64,000 nt of DNA from Chryseobacterium lathyri (GCF_030812195.1 NZ_JAUSSF010000003.1:620001-684000); one strand, 5' to 3'. Shown: positions 43,101-51,956, counted from the first letter of the stretch. Translations and numbers: made by a program. Notes: generated from the sequence alone by a model not told the origin.

Positions 43101-43363
43101 CGGGAACCATTCAGTGGGAACGCAAAAAAACTTCAATCAGGGGAAATTTCTCTTTCATTAATAATGATTTTACAGGAAACAATTTCAGTATTGTAGGAAA
43201 CCAGATGCTGGACGGCCTTAAACCAGGAAAAAACCAGGTATGGAGTGTTTTTATCCAACAGGCGATCAATTCTTTCCTTCAGCTCAATTTAAATTATGAA
43301 GGAAGAAATTCCGGAGACAGGACCATTCATATCGGAAGTATGCAGGTGAAGGCAAGTTTCTAA
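40136..43363 (+). CDS. Large outer-membrane protein, unknown function
   Basis: A 1075-residue exported protein with a signal peptide ending SAHAQ. The start is a TTG at 40136; the first in-frame ATG lies inside the hydrophobic core, so TTG is more likely. The N-terminal part has KGSIIRGITFGNNQGQSVQS and LQISGRLSKDVTILASISDH, a motif typical of large flavobacterial outer-membrane proteins. The rest is many amphipathic strands. Residues 768-779 form a canonical EF-hand-type calcium loop (DYNGDGIQQLDE). It may be a surface or secretion-related barrel, but I do not recognise its job. It is not SprA, which is more than twice as long. Confidence 0.8.
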   Translation: MRNLFLLIGLFFMGIFSAHAQIFSWKNPNIPEDSIKKDSILAARFEQDIFAKDTLDFVKTNNKIIVDEAVLVKNDKKRFLGELNSKGSIIRGITFGNNQGQSVQSSMDLQISGRLSKDVTILASISDHNLPIQADGYTQTLEEFDKIYMQLNIKDKSILRAGHLDLVESKNYFAKFQRRSMGLEFQTEFGKDNKTFVDVSMGVARSEFHRVRFQGVEGNQGPYRLTGKNGEQFITLISGSEQVFIDGILMKRGENQDYVINYNTGEVTFTSFRPIFQQNFITISYNYTNRNYSRYLFTGKLEHQREKFKVGLNWFMENDNKNAPLSLNLSKEDEQILADAGNDPNLMYAPSGVVTPYDVNKILYRLNPAGNFYEFSTDQNETLYQVSFTYFGINQGDYKITQTTNNGRVFEYVGNNVGDYRAVRKLPSPQKSQVYSVNSEYLLKEGKIGADFSLSNYDLNLFSSKDAAQNIGYAWRIFGNKSFTKNNWKGTPSFEYQYIDKQFHILDRINDVEFSRDFNLVQEFSQRTQNRFIFSFLNKWNNKSTLNYRMNYLDEQDTYKGIKNDLDLSWITGKFFTKGNLSYLNTNATLQDTKFIRGGVSTEFTGKKGSWTVGGSMEHNEKKYNDTQLMDVTSFSWKEIFVQKKIGDSTRTKLLAKVYMRDNDSVRNNRLESMNNILGIMAESQLIKTERTTLNALIHYRKFFYQSDEADMTRNNDFVVGNILYNQQLFRNGMRLQAFYELGNGQEAQREFQYLKVTDGQGVYKWTDYNGDGIQQLDEFEIAEYSDLAQYIRIYTNSVRYIPSNKNKIQLALFVNPSIVFNSENAFLKRWNFNVSLNSQNSFYKKDKVLVLNPFEKNSDQILKNQNILASVQFNPTEKSGWNGNYRFITNDNLINANFSNEEREQVSHFINIGYWFNKEFRVDWENSIHDLKNSSQLFATRDYRLNNIETKPKATYKFTDAIQAELSSAYRQKKRIDGEELLKAFDVTGTIQWERKKTSIRGNFSFINNDFTGNNFSIVGNQMLDGLKPGKNQVWSVFIQQAINSFLQLNLNYEGRNSGDRTIHIGSMQVKASF

Positions 43364-43371
43364 TTGAGTTG

Positions 43372-43648
43372 AAGAGGTTGAGGGTATGAGAGATTGAGAG
43401 TGGAATCAATTACTGATTGCCAGTTGCTTGTTTTTTGTGTCATTTATCAAATTTAAATCCTTCGTCTGGTTTCTGAAATCTAACATCTGTCATCTACATG
43501 ATATCATTTACCTCTCGCTGGCGAAGCAAAATTTACAATTCACACCTTAATAACATTTAAATCCAAAAACTCAATAGTTTGATGTATCAAAATCTGAGAT
43601 CTGATGTCTCATATCTTGTGTCTAAAATCTTGATTCTTGACTCTTTTC
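43372..43648. repeat. Degenerate 7-bp-period repeats before dusB
   Basis: The 350 bp between the large outer-membrane gene and dusB hold no gene but three heptad tracts. 43372-43410 is TTGAGA-like. 43471-43500 has units such as TTCTGAA, ATCTAAC, ATCTGTC, ATCTACA. 43590-43648 has AATCTGA, GATCTGA, TGTCTCA, TATCTTG, TGTCTAA, AATCTTG and so on, with TCT in constant phase. Confidence 0.7.
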
Positions 43649-43713
43649 CTCACCTATATTCACAATAGAAATTATCATATTTCCAAATGTTTATAATTTC
43701 GTAAATTTACCGA

Positions 43714-44709
43714 ATGGTAAAAATAGGCAATATAGAACTGCCGGAATTTCCGCTTTTGCTGGCTCCGATGGAAGATGTAAGTGATCCTCCATTCAGACGC
43801 CTGTGCAAGTTGCACGGGGCAGATCTGATGTATTCAGAATTCATTTCTTCTGAGGGCTTGATTCGTGATGCAATGAAGAGCCGCAAGAAGCTGGATATTT
43901 TCGATTATGAAAGACCGGTTGGTATTCAGATCTTCGGTGGAGATGAAGAGGCAATGGCGATGTCTGCAAGGATTGTAGAGACGGTAAACCCGGATCTGGT
44001 AGATATTAATTTCGGATGTCCTGTAAAAAAAGTAGTCTGTAAAGGAGCGGGAGCAGGAGTTCTTAAGGATATTGACCTTATGGTGCGTCTTACCAAAGCT
44101 GTTGTAAGCTCTACTCATCTGCCGGTAACGGTCAAAACCCGTCTGGGATGGGACAGCACCAGCATCAATATAGATGAAGTGGCAGAGCGCCTACAGGAAA
44201 CAGGCATCAAAGCTTTAACGATCCATGCCAGAACCCGTGCACAGATGTATAAGGGCGAAGCGGACTGGGAACATATTTCGAGAATAAAACAAAATCCTAA
44301 TATTGAGATTCCTATTTTCGGGAACGGCGATATTGATTCTCCGGAAAAAGCTCTTGAATACAAACAAAAATATGCATGCGACGGAATTATGATCGGTCGT
44401 GCAGCGATTGGATATCCATGGATTTTTAATGAGATCAAACATTTTTTCAAAACTGGAGAGCACCTTCCGGAACCGGTTATTGCAGACCGTCTACTAGCCG
44501 TCCGTCAACATGCGGAATGGAGTGCGGAATGGAAAGGTGAAAAATTGGGTCTTATCGAAATGAGACAGCATTACAGCAATTATTTCCGTGGGGTTCCTCA
44601 TTTTAAAGAATTCAGAAAAAAATTCCTTGAGGTCTTTACTTTAGAAGAAATGGATGCTTTGATTAAAGAAACGCAACAGTTCTACGAAGAATATCAGGCA
44701 CAGGTATAA
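43714..44709 (+). CDS. dusB: tRNA-dihydrouridine synthase B
   Basis: A 331-residue FMN enzyme that reduces uridine to dihydrouridine in tRNA D-loops. Motifs are LLAPMEDVSDPPFRRLCKLH, YSEFISSEGLIRD, DINFGCPVKKVVCKGAGAG (active-site Cys) and LTIHARTRAQMYKGEADW, with the FMN-phosphate region IFGNGDIDS and IMIGRAAIGYPW. The length is typical. It converges on deoC with a shared terminator. Confidence 0.96.
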   Translation: MVKIGNIELPEFPLLLAPMEDVSDPPFRRLCKLHGADLMYSEFISSEGLIRDAMKSRKKLDIFDYERPVGIQIFGGDEEAMAMSARIVETVNPDLVDINFGCPVKKVVCKGAGAGVLKDIDLMVRLTKAVVSSTHLPVTVKTRLGWDSTSINIDEVAERLQETGIKALTIHARTRAQMYKGEADWEHISRIKQNPNIEIPIFGNGDIDSPEKALEYKQKYACDGIMIGRAAIGYPWIFNEIKHFFKTGEHLPEPVIADRLLAVRQHAEWSAEWKGEKLGLIEMRQHYSNYFRGVPHFKEFRKKFLEVFTLEEMDALIKETQQFYEEYQAQV

Positions 44710-44714
44710 AAATT

Positions 44715-44742
44715 AAAAAACCATCAGATTGATGGTTTTTTT
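44715..44742. terminator. Bidirectional terminator between dusB and deoC
   Basis: AAAAAACCATCA pairs with TGATGGTTTTTT around GAT, with T-runs on both strands. Confidence 0.88.
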
Positions 44743-44745
44743 GTC

Positions 44746-45489
44746 TTAATAGCCTCCGGGTGAAGATTCATTTTTTATTAAATTCAAAGCTGAGGATGTT
44801 CCGATTCTTTTTACTCCCATACTGATCATTCTTTCAGCATCTTCAGGGGTTCTTACACCTCCGGCTGCTTTTACGGGAAGTTTTCCTGCATTATCCAGCA
44901 TGATTTTTATACCTTCAAATGTAGCACCGTTCGGCTTACCGTCTTCTGTCTGATAAAAGCCTGTAGAAGATTTCACAAAAATGTTCGGCAGATCATTTTC
45001 GGAAAAATTTTCCACCGCCCAGTTTGAGATATTCTTAGTAATATCTGCAATCTGTACATCTGTCAGCGCTGCAATTTCAATGATCCATTTTGCAATCTTC
45101 TGATTCTGCAGAGCAAGTTTTGTACATTTTACAAACTCGTCTTTTACCAGGACAAGATCTCCATTGAGATAGGCATTATAATTAATAACAAAATCGAGTT
45201 CATCAGCTCCGTCTTCAATTGCTTGTGAAGCTTCAGCAAGCTTGTCATCAATAGAACGGTTTCCTTCATGAAAACCTATTACAGTTCCCACTACAACATT
45301 TGAATTTCTTTCCTGAATATACTTTTTGATCTCGGCTACATAATCCGGACGGATCATTACGGCAAAAATACCATGGTCTATGGCTTCCTGCGCAAGCTTT
45401 TTATCTATCTGTAATGTTTCTTCGTTTGAAATACCTGACTGTTCGGGTGTTTTCAAATAGGTTGAATCCAAATATTGGGCAATCTTCAT
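44746..45489 (-). CDS. deoC: Deoxyribose-phosphate aldolase
   Basis: A 247-residue class I aldolase that splits 2-deoxyribose-5-phosphate into glyceraldehyde-3-phosphate and acetaldehyde. The Schiff-base lysine lies in FVKSSTGFY, and the second conserved lysine in VKAAGGVRTPEDAERM. DELDFVINYNAYLNGD carries the catalytic Asp region. It follows the Lrp-type regulator by 5 bp on the same strand, so the pair is one transcription unit. Confidence 0.95.
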   Translation of the reverse strand: MKIAQYLDSTYLKTPEQSGISNEETLQIDKKLAQEAIDHGIFAVMIRPDYVAEIKKYIQERNSNVVVGTVIGFHEGNRSIDDKLAEASQAIEDGADELDFVINYNAYLNGDLVLVKDEFVKCTKLALQNQKIAKWIIEIAALTDVQIADITKNISNWAVENFSENDLPNIFVKSSTGFYQTEDGKPNGATFEGIKIMLDNAGKLPVKAAGGVRTPEDAERMISMGVKRIGTSSALNLIKNESSPGGY

Positions 45490-45494
45490 AATCT

Positions 45495-45965
45495 TTATAC
45501 TTTCAGTTGTCTGTAAATACCTTGTTCCAAAGATATGAAAGTTTCCGTTCTTGTCACCCCTTTCAGCTTCTGAAGTTTGTTTAGGATTTGCATAAGATGG
45601 TCATTGTCTTTACAAAGAACCTTTAAGAATATGGTGTAATTTCCTGTTGTGTAATGGGCTTCTACGACCTCATTCACTTCTTTCAGAGATTTTACAACCT
45701 CCGGATAATGGCTGGGCTGGTCCAGAAACATTCCGATATACGAAATTACTTTATATCCAATTTTTTTAGGATTAAGGAATGAAATAGAGTTTTCAATAAC
45801 TCCGGCATGCTCGAGTTTTTTAATTCTCTGATGTACTGCTGTTGTAGAAATTCCAACATTTTTTGAAATGTGGGCTAAGGACGTTTTAGCATTATCCATC
45901 AGCATGTAAATGATCTCTTTGTCAATCGAGTCTAAATGATAACTTGTGTTACTTGAATTTTTCAT
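45495..45965 (-). CDS. Lrp/AsnC family transcriptional regulator
   Basis: A 156-residue regulator. The N-terminal winged helix is DSIDKEIIYMLMDNAKTSLA then HISKNVGISTTAVHQRIKKL. The C-terminal RAM/ACT domain covers VEAHYTTGNYTIFLKVLCKD and LKGVTRTETFISL. Lrp-family proteins form dimers and octamers and respond to amino acids. It is immediately upstream of deoC. Control of deoC by an Lrp protein is inferred from the 5-bp spacing. Confidence 0.94.
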   Translation of the reverse strand: MKNSSNTSYHLDSIDKEIIYMLMDNAKTSLAHISKNVGISTTAVHQRIKKLEHAGVIENSISFLNPKKIGYKVISYIGMFLDQPSHYPEVVKSLKEVNEVVEAHYTTGNYTIFLKVLCKDNDHLMQILNKLQKLKGVTRTETFISLEQGIYRQLKV

Positions 45966-45980
45966 TTTCTACTTTATTAT

Positions 45981-46928
45981 TTATGTTTTTGTTTCTTCAA
46001 ATTTTACAAAAACCGGAAAGTGGTCGCTGTATCCGCCTAAATACCGTGTACCGGCATAGGTTCGGAAGGGACGTCCTTCAAAATTTTTCACCTGGCTGCT
46101 TATTTTTTCAGAATTAAAAATATGGGCACTCTGAAAATTCAAAGCATCATTTTCAAAAAGGGATTTTGAAATGATAATCTGATCATACAGCAGTCCGGAC
46201 TTATAATGAAAAGTAGAATAATTTCTTGTATTAAACAATTCTTGAAAAGGGTTTACCAGGACCTTCTCATGTTTGTTGTCGTAGAGAATTTTTACTAAAT
46301 TTCCATCATCAGGGTTTTCGTTAAAATCACCACACAATATTACATGTTCCTTTTCGCTACCTACAATTTTCAGAATCCTGTTACGGATTTCATTAAGAAT
46401 AAAGTCTCTTTTGGGCTTATTAATATCTTTTTCTCGCTTAGAGGGAAGATGGGCGATAAAAACATTAATAATAGTTTCTTTATACTTAATTTTAGAAAAC
46501 AGTACGTCTCTGGTTGTGTCGTAATTTTCTGTGTTTTTTCTATTTATAATTTCAAAGAAGAAGGTAATAGTTTCTGAGTCTATAATCTCTACTTTGTCTT
46601 TATGATATAACATAGCTACATCTACCTTTCTCTCGTCCATAGAATTGTAATGTACAATTCCATATTCTGAATTAAAAGGTTCCATTTCCACCAAATCCTC
46701 TAAAACTTTCCTTCCGGAAACTTCAGAAAGCCCGATTAAAAATGGAAGTGTTCCATTTTCCTCCTTCATTAATTGAAAAACATGTGAAATTTTAAAAAGC
46801 TTGTTCCTATATCTTCTTTCATCCCAACCTTTCAATCCTGATTTTGTAGGATCTAATCTGTGAAGAGGTTTAGGATCAGGTAAAAATAAATTTTCAACAT
46901 TATAAAAAGAGAACATCTCCATCCGCAA
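45981..46928 (-). CDS. Endonuclease/exonuclease/phosphatase (EEP) family protein
   Basis: A 315-residue cytoplasmic protein of the EEP superfamily. Metal and catalytic positions appear in FYNVENLF (Asn), IGLSEVSGR (Glu), VFIAHLPSKRE (His), LCGDFNENPDDGN (Asp-x-Asn) and GGYSDHFPVFVKF (Asp-His). Substrate could be DNA, RNA or a phospho-compound; flavobacterial members are mostly uncharacterised. It lies 15 bp upstream of the Lrp gene and probably shares its promoter. Two starts, at 46928 and two codons later, are equally possible. Confidence 0.92.
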   Translation of the reverse strand: MRMEMFSFYNVENLFLPDPKPLHRLDPTKSGLKGWDERRYRNKLFKISHVFQLMKEENGTLPFLIGLSEVSGRKVLEDLVEMEPFNSEYGIVHYNSMDERKVDVAMLYHKDKVEIIDSETITFFFEIINRKNTENYDTTRDVLFSKIKYKETIINVFIAHLPSKREKDINKPKRDFILNEIRNRILKIVGSEKEHVILCGDFNENPDDGNLVKILYDNKHEKVLVNPFQELFNTRNYSTFHYKSGLLYDQIIISKSLFENDALNFQSAHIFNSEKISSQVKNFEGRPFRTYAGTRYLGGYSDHFPVFVKFEETKT

Positions 46929-47300
46929 AATTTGCTATCTTAAAATTATCAATTTCTTTTTCGTTGTAAATTTATTGTTTTTTTTCAAATTTTATTAATT
47001 TATTTATAATATTTTCATATTAATATTATGTAAGCAATATAAAACATTTAACAAAAATTATCAATAAAAAACACCTTTACAGTGTCAAATTATTAAGCAT
47101 TTAAAATTACCAACACATAAAACAAAAACAAAACAATATACAGTTGCTTAATTAACAAGAAAAAAATTATAGTCATTATGAAATATGGTGGATAATTTTC
47201 ATTCACACTTCACCTTATGTCAATTCTTATTCCATTTAATCAACAGATTCCCACAAACATGAAAAAAAAACATTTTTCTTATAGTTTTGCGTTATTATTT
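46929..47300. other. AT-rich intergenic region, no gene seen
   Basis: 372 bp of very AT-rich DNA between the EEP gene and the end of trmD. It must hold the promoter of the EEP-Lrp-deoC unit. I saw no clear minus-strand TAnnTTTG at a good position and no structured RNA. A plus-strand TAGTTTTG at 47282 faces into the 3' end of trmD and has no gene to serve. Confidence 0.55.
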
Positions 47301-47972
47301 TTAGAGCAAGTCAGGACGTTTTTCCTGGGTGATCCTTACAGCTTCTTCATGGCGCCATTCTTCGATCCTGGCAAAATTTCCACTTAATAACACCTTCGGC
47401 ACCTCCAATCCTTTATAAACCTCAGGCCTTGTATAAATGGGCGGTGAAAGAAGATCATCCTGGAAGCTGTCTGTAAGCGCGCTTTGTTCATCGTTTAAAA
47501 CTCCCGGAAGCAGTCTGATAATGGAATCTGCAAGAACACATGCAGCCAGCTCACCTCCTGTAAGTACATAATCACCAATTGAAATTTCTTTGGTAATATG
47601 AAGATCACGAACTCTCTGATCAATACCTTTGTAGTGGCCACAAAGGAAAATCAGATTGTTTTTTATTGAAAGAGTATTTGCAATTTTTTGGGTTAATGTG
47701 ATACCGTCCGGCGTAAGATAAATTACTTCATCATACTGTCTCTGGGATTTAAGTTCAGAAATACATTTATCCAACGGCTCTATCATCATCACCATTCCTG
47801 CTCCGCCTCCATACGGTTCATCATCAATCTGTCTGTGTTTGTTGATCGCCCAGTCTCTCAGGTGATGGAAATGAACTTCTACTAAACCTTTATCCATGGC
47901 TCTTCTTAAAATAGAAGTCTGAAACGGACTTTCCATTAATTCGGGAAGTACGCTTATTATATCAATTCTCAT
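47301..47972 (-). CDS. trmD: tRNA (guanine-N1)-methyltransferase
   Basis: A 223-residue SPOUT enzyme that methylates G37 of tRNAs to prevent frameshifting. Motifs are [52 protein letters not shown] and [20 protein letters not shown] (the SAM trefoil knot). The start overlaps the stop of the upstream NADH dehydrogenase gene by four bases, so the two are translationally coupled. Confidence 0.97.
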   Translation of the reverse strand: MRIDIISVLPELMESPFQTSILRRAMDKGLVEVHFHHLRDWAINKHRQIDDEPYGGGAGMVMMIEPLDKCISELKSQRQYDEVIYLTPDGITLTQKIANTLSIKNNLIFLCGHYKGIDQRVRDLHITKEISIGDYVLTGGELAACVLADSIIRLLPGVLNDEQSALTDSFQDDLLSPPIYTRPEVYKGLEVPKVLLSGNFARIEEWRHEEAVRITQEKRPDLL

Positions 47973-49231
47973 TGTAATGTTCCGTTTTTCTTATTAGGTG
48001 AAATAATTAATCTTAAAGAAGAATCTTTGTTGAAATAGCTCCACATCCAGTTGAAGAAGACCGCAAGCTTATTCCTTACGCTCAGGATGAGCATCAGGTG
48101 AAGGAACATCCAGAAATACCATGCCAGGAATCCCTGAAATTTCATAAACGGAAGATCTACTACAGCTCTGTGCTTTCCAATAGTTGCCAATGAGCCCTGA
48201 TCTTTGTACTCATACTCCACCCAATCTCCTGCATTTTTCTTCAGCAGATTTTTACCTAAATTTTTAGCTTGATTAATGGCTACGTTTGCTACCTGCGGAT
48301 GCCCCTGCGGATACTTTGGTGTTTCCATATAGGCAATATCTCCTACTGCATAAATATTGTCGTACCCTTTTATTTTATTAAATCTATCTACTATATATCT
48401 GTTTTTTACTAATTTTTCATCAGGAAATCCACCCACCACATTTCCGGTAACTCCTGCTGCCCAGATCACATTATTGGATGGAATATCTTTTCCGCTTTTC
48501 GTGTATACTTTATTACCGTCATAGTCCGTAACGACTTCACCGCTTAGAAAGGTTACCCCAAGATCTTTAAGATACTTTTCAGATTGTTCCTGTGCCTCAC
48601 TGCTCATTACTGCAAGCGGCTTTTCTGTAGAACTTACCAGAATGATCTTAAGCTGGTTGAAATTCATGTACGGATAATCTCTTGGAAGAATTTCTTTTTT
48701 CATTTCTGCAAAAGCACCTGCCAGCTCTACACCGGTAGGCCCGCTTCCGACAATAACGATATTCCAGTTGCCATCATCACTCCTGCTTTTTTCAAGGATG
48801 AGTTTTTCAAAGGTCATCAGTACATGATTCCTGATGCTTATCGCTTCCTGGGTATTTTTCATTCCGAAAGCCCTTGCTTCCATATCTTTGTTTCCAAAGA
48901 AATTGGTTTTACACCCTGTAGCGATTATCAGTTTGTCATAGGTAAACTCAGCTTCATCCGTAATCACCTTATTGTTGGCAGGATCAATCTCCTTAACTTC
49001 GGTAAGACGAAACTGTGTATTTCTGGATTGCTGAAAAATCTTCCTGAAAGGGAAGGAAATATTGGATGGTTCTATCCTTCCGCATGCAACCTGATAAAAA
49101 AGCGGCTGAAACATATGATGATTCACCCGGTCCAGAACAATTACTTTTTTATTTCTGTTATTCAATGTTTTAGCAAGCTGCAGCCCCGCAAAGCCTCCTC
49201 CTATAATGATGATCTTTTCGCGTGTTTCCAT
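47969..49231 (-). CDS. Type II NADH dehydrogenase (NAD(P)/FAD-dependent oxidoreductase)
   Basis: A 420-residue flavoenzyme that passes electrons from NADH to quinone without pumping protons. The FAD motif is [17 protein letters not shown], the NADH motif [20 protein letters not shown], and the second FAD motif [14 protein letters not shown] hydrophobic helix near the C-terminus ([19 protein letters not shown]) gives membrane attachment. The ATG at 49231 is chosen because [13 protein letters not shown] is the usual opening. A minus-strand TAAATTTG at 49245-49238 ends only six bases before this ATG. Confidence 0.93.
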   Translation of the reverse strand: METREKIIIIGGGFAGLQLAKTLNNRNKKVIVLDRVNHHMFQPLFYQVACGRIEPSNISFPFRKIFQQSRNTQFRLTEVKEIDPANNKVITDEAEFTYDKLIIATGCKTNFFGNKDMEARAFGMKNTQEAISIRNHVLMTFEKLILEKSRSDDGNWNIVIVGSGPTGVELAGAFAEMKKEILPRDYPYMNFNQLKIILVSSTEKPLAVMSSEAQEQSEKYLKDLGVTFLSGEVVTDYDGNKVYTKSGKDIPSNNVIWAAGVTGNVVGGFPDEKLVKNRYIVDRFNKIKGYDNIYAVGDIAYMETPKYPQGHPQVANVAINQAKNLGKNLLKKNAGDWVEYEYKDQGSLATIGKHRAVVDLPFMKFQGFLAWYFWMFLHLMLILSVRNKLAVFFNWMWSYFNKDSSLRLIISPNKKNGTLQ

Positions 49232-49279
49232 AATACACAAATTTACTGATTTTATTTAGCATTTAGTAGTGAAAAAAGT

Positions 49280-49287
49280 TAGTTTTG
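49280..49287 (+). promoter_or_regulatory. -7 element of the GH25 gene
   Basis: TAGTTTTG, a perfect TAnnTTTG, lies nine bases before the ATG at 49297. The alternative TTG start at 49285 would lie inside this element, which argues for the ATG. Confidence 0.5.
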
Positions 49288-49296
49288 CAAAACTTT

Positions 49297-50160
49297 ATGA
49301 CACCAAAAAAGTACACCAAAAAGACGGCCAAAAAAGTACATAAAAACCGTCGGAAGAATTATTTTTTCCGGAGAAAAGTAATATTGGCTGTTTTAATTCT
49401 TGCTTTAATAGGAACAGGATTTTACCTGAAACAGTCTGTCAGCTATTATTATGCACTGTACTTCAATAAATTCAGACATAAAAAACTACACAACAATGAA
49501 GTAGAAGCAGCAAGGATTCAGAAGATTCTTACGGCAAATCTTGACAAAACATATGGTTTTGATGTTTCTCATTATCAGAACAGGGAAGATATCAAATGGG
49601 ACAGCCTGAGTATTGGAAACAAAACAATTCCATTGGAATTCGTAGTCATGCGTGCCACGATGGGAAACCGTAATGCCGACAAGCATTTCGATGAGTTCTG
49701 GATGAAGGCCCAAAAGCATAATCTGATTCGCGGAGCCTACCATTTTTACAGGGCTGATGAGGATCCTGTGATCCAGGCCAATAATTTTTTAGCCAACGTA
49801 AAACTGGAAAGTGGAGATCTTCCTCCTATTTTAGATATTGAAAAGATCCCGAAAAGAAAAACTAATAAAAAACTGATAGAAGATTTAAAGGTATGGTGCA
49901 AGATCGTAGAGGAAACTTATGGGGAAAAGCCAATCATCTATACTTATTATCATTACTATAAAGATTTTCTAAAGGGAGAATTTGATGATTATCCGCTCTG
50001 GCTGGCAAATTACAATGATGTGCCCTCTCCCACTCCTAATGATCATTGGGATTTCTGGCAATTTACAGAAAGTGGTATCGTTCACGGGATTAACACGAAG
50101 GTAGATCTCGACATCTACAATGGAAGCACCTGGTCACTGAAAAGACTCACGCTGGATTAG
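49297..50160 (+). CDS. Glycoside hydrolase family 25 lysozyme, membrane-anchored
   Basis: A 287-residue enzyme that cuts peptidoglycan between MurNAc and GlcNAc. A Lys/Arg-rich cytoplasmic start is followed by one helix (VILAVLILALIGTGFYL), so the GH25 domain sits in the periplasm. The domain runs from GFDVSHYQNREDIKWD through FVVMRATMGN and IRGAYHFYRADEDPVIQ, with the catalytic D-x-E in PPILDIEKIP, to WQFTESGIVHGINTKVDLDI. Its probable role is wall turnover. It is divergent from the NADH dehydrogenase operon. Confidence 0.94.
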   Translation: MTPKKYTKKTAKKVHKNRRKNYFFRRKVILAVLILALIGTGFYLKQSVSYYYALYFNKFRHKKLHNNEVEAARIQKILTANLDKTYGFDVSHYQNREDIKWDSLSIGNKTIPLEFVVMRATMGNRNADKHFDEFWMKAQKHNLIRGAYHFYRADEDPVIQANNFLANVKLESGDLPPILDIEKIPKRKTNKKLIEDLKVWCKIVEETYGEKPIIYTYYHYYKDFLKGEFDDYPLWLANYNDVPSPTPNDHWDFWQFTESGIVHGINTKVDLDIYNGSTWSLKRLTLD

Positions 50161-50309
50161 CTAGAATGATGACAGGAATTCTTGGAGGAATTACCTTTCC
50201 GGCTTATTCAATTAATTAAAGTCAATCTGATAAATCATTAGGAATTGCAGAAATCAAACATCTGCAACACCTTTCTACCTCCCCCTTTCCGGTTTCACTC
50301 CAATCAAAA

Positions 50310-51956
50310 TCATTTCTCCAGAAACTTTAAAATATCTGCATTCAGCTCATCTGCATTCTCAAAAGGAATCATGTGGGTTGCATTTTTATAGATCTTAAGC
50401 TCGGCATGAGGTATTTGTTTGGCCATCATTTCGGTATGATCCTGTTTGATCACATCTTTATCACCTGCAATCACCAAAACCAGATTTTCTATTTTTGAAA
50501 GTTCTTTTTTGCTGATATGCGGCTCTTTAAGCATGATTGTTACTAATCTGCGTTCATTAAATTTTTCGGGTTTATTCTCCACATTCAGTACCAGAAGCTG
50601 GGTTTTCATATGAGAAATCAATCGTTCGTCAACACCTGCGGGAGAGGCATTTGCCCCGATGACAATTAATTTATTAAGATTTTTCGGATATTTTAAAGCA
50701 AATTCAAGGCCTGTGATCCCGCCGTCACTCCATCCGGCAATATTGATTTTATTTAGCCCTAACTTATTAGCAAGCGCTTTTATATCTTCTGCAAATTGGA
50801 TATAGGTAAACTCTTTATGAGAAGTATCGGCACTTTTGCCTTGTCCCCTGGTATCCGGAACAATCACTTTGAAGTGTTTCGACAGAACTGGGATCTGCTG
50901 GTAAAAATCTTTTATGCTTCCTGAATTTCCATGAAGAAGAAAAAGAGGCTCCCCTTCCCCATAGATTTCATAGTAAAGTTTGGTGTCTTTCAATTCAATA
51001 TAATTACCCAAAGATTTGTTTTTTCCGTAGCCGGACTCTTCAGATTCTTTATTATACTGGGAAATATCAGAGATGAGCCCTTCAAGGTCATCTCCTGAAG
51101 CCGCTACTTCGTCTTTGATATTCTTCGCGCTTTTATCCACTTTTACATCGATATTGATAGCCGGTGCTGCAAGAGTTATTTTCTGCCAATCTCCATAAAA
51201 CTTTCTGATAAAGCCTGTTCGGAACAGGGCCGCGCTGATATTTACCTTTCCTTCAAATTCTTTTAAAAACTGAATTCCGATAAAGAATTTTCCCTGAACC
51301 CAGATATTATGCTCATTAACATCTAGCGCATACGTTCCGTCTTTGATCATATCCTCTGTAAGTTCTACCGTTATTTCTTCCTCCAGGATATTTTTATCCG
51401 GAAAACCGTTTTTTTCCGTGTAAATACTGTACCTCATCAATACAGGCTTGTCTGATGTATAGCTGGCAATATTCAGGTTGATGTTTTTGATCTTGGACCT
51501 TTTGCTGGCATTAAATTCCAAAGCTGTTTCTCCAAGGAAATCTTCTTTTCTGAACTTGGGATTAACGGAATACAGAACACTTTTTGTTTTCGTATTGACT
51601 CCCCAGTTTTTATCAACCAGTTTTTTGATTTTAATATTGACTTCCTTTATATCTTTAACTTTTTCTTTTAAAAATATTTGCTGCCGGCTCTGTTTTCTGA
51701 AATTCTGTACAGTTTCAGCATAAGGCTCATAACCTGGAACTTCTATTCTGAGCTTTCGGGAAGCATCCAGTCCGGAAAGATCAATAGAAAAGTTGCCCGC
51801 TCCATCAGAAACAGTTCCTATATTTTCTTTTTCTATCCCAATTTTCACATAAGGAACCGGCTGGTTTTCATTGTTGGACATAACAGTTCCGGAAATCACT
51901 TGCGCATTAAAAGAACAGGCAGCTAAAAGAAAGAAGAAGGCATTGAATTTTTTCAT
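50310..51956 (-). CDS. Secreted alpha/beta hydrolase with N-terminal carboxypeptidase-regulatory-like domain
   Basis: A 548-residue exported protein in three parts. A signal peptide (FFFLLAACSFNAQ) leads to a beta-sandwich domain of the carboxypeptidase regulatory-like type (ISGTVMSNNENQPVPYVKIG, TVSDGAGNFSIDLSG). A middle domain of about 200 residues has no clear family. From residue about 325 an alpha/beta hydrolase follows. The oxyanion region is LFLLHGNSGS, the nucleophile Ser is in IAGWSDGGITG, and the acid and His are in VIAGDKDVI and NATHMIPFEN. The substrate is unknown. The modular layout is common among Bacteroidota surface or periplasmic enzymes. Confidence 0.88.
   Translation of the reverse strand: MKKFNAFFFLLAACSFNAQVISGTVMSNNENQPVPYVKIGIEKENIGTVSDGAGNFSIDLSGLDASRKLRIEVPGYEPYAETVQNFRKQSRQQIFLKEKVKDIKEVNIKIKKLVDKNWGVNTKTKSVLYSVNPKFRKEDFLGETALEFNASKRSKIKNINLNIASYTSDKPVLMRYSIYTEKNGFPDKNILEEEITVELTEDMIKDGTYALDVNEHNIWVQGKFFIGIQFLKEFEGKVNISAALFRTGFIRKFYGDWQKITLAAPAINIDVKVDKSAKNIKDEVAASGDDLEGLISDISQYNKESEESGYGKNKSLGNYIELKDTKLYYEIYGEGEPLFLLHGNSGSIKDFYQQIPVLSKHFKVIVPDTRGQGKSADTSHKEFTYIQFAEDIKALANKLGLNKINIAGWSDGGITGLEFALKYPKNLNKLIVIGANASPAGVDERLISHMKTQLLVLNVENKPEKFNERRLVTIMLKEPHISKKELSKIENLVLVIAGDKDVIKQDHTEMMAKQIPHAELKIYKNATHMIPFENADELNADILKFLEK

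Noticed and set aside
43372..43648. Possible CRISPR array before dusB
   Set aside because: Units are 7 bp and degenerate, with no unique spacers, and no cas genes are present.
47259..47400. Signal-peptide-like frame (MKKKHFSYSFALLF) running into the trmD 3' end
   Set aside because: The hydrophobic start comes from AT-rich intergenic DNA, and the rest is antisense to trmD; no homology seen.
48584..49249. 221-codon frame antisense to NADH dehydrogenase
   Set aside because: Shadow; the minus strand shows clear FAD and NADH motifs.
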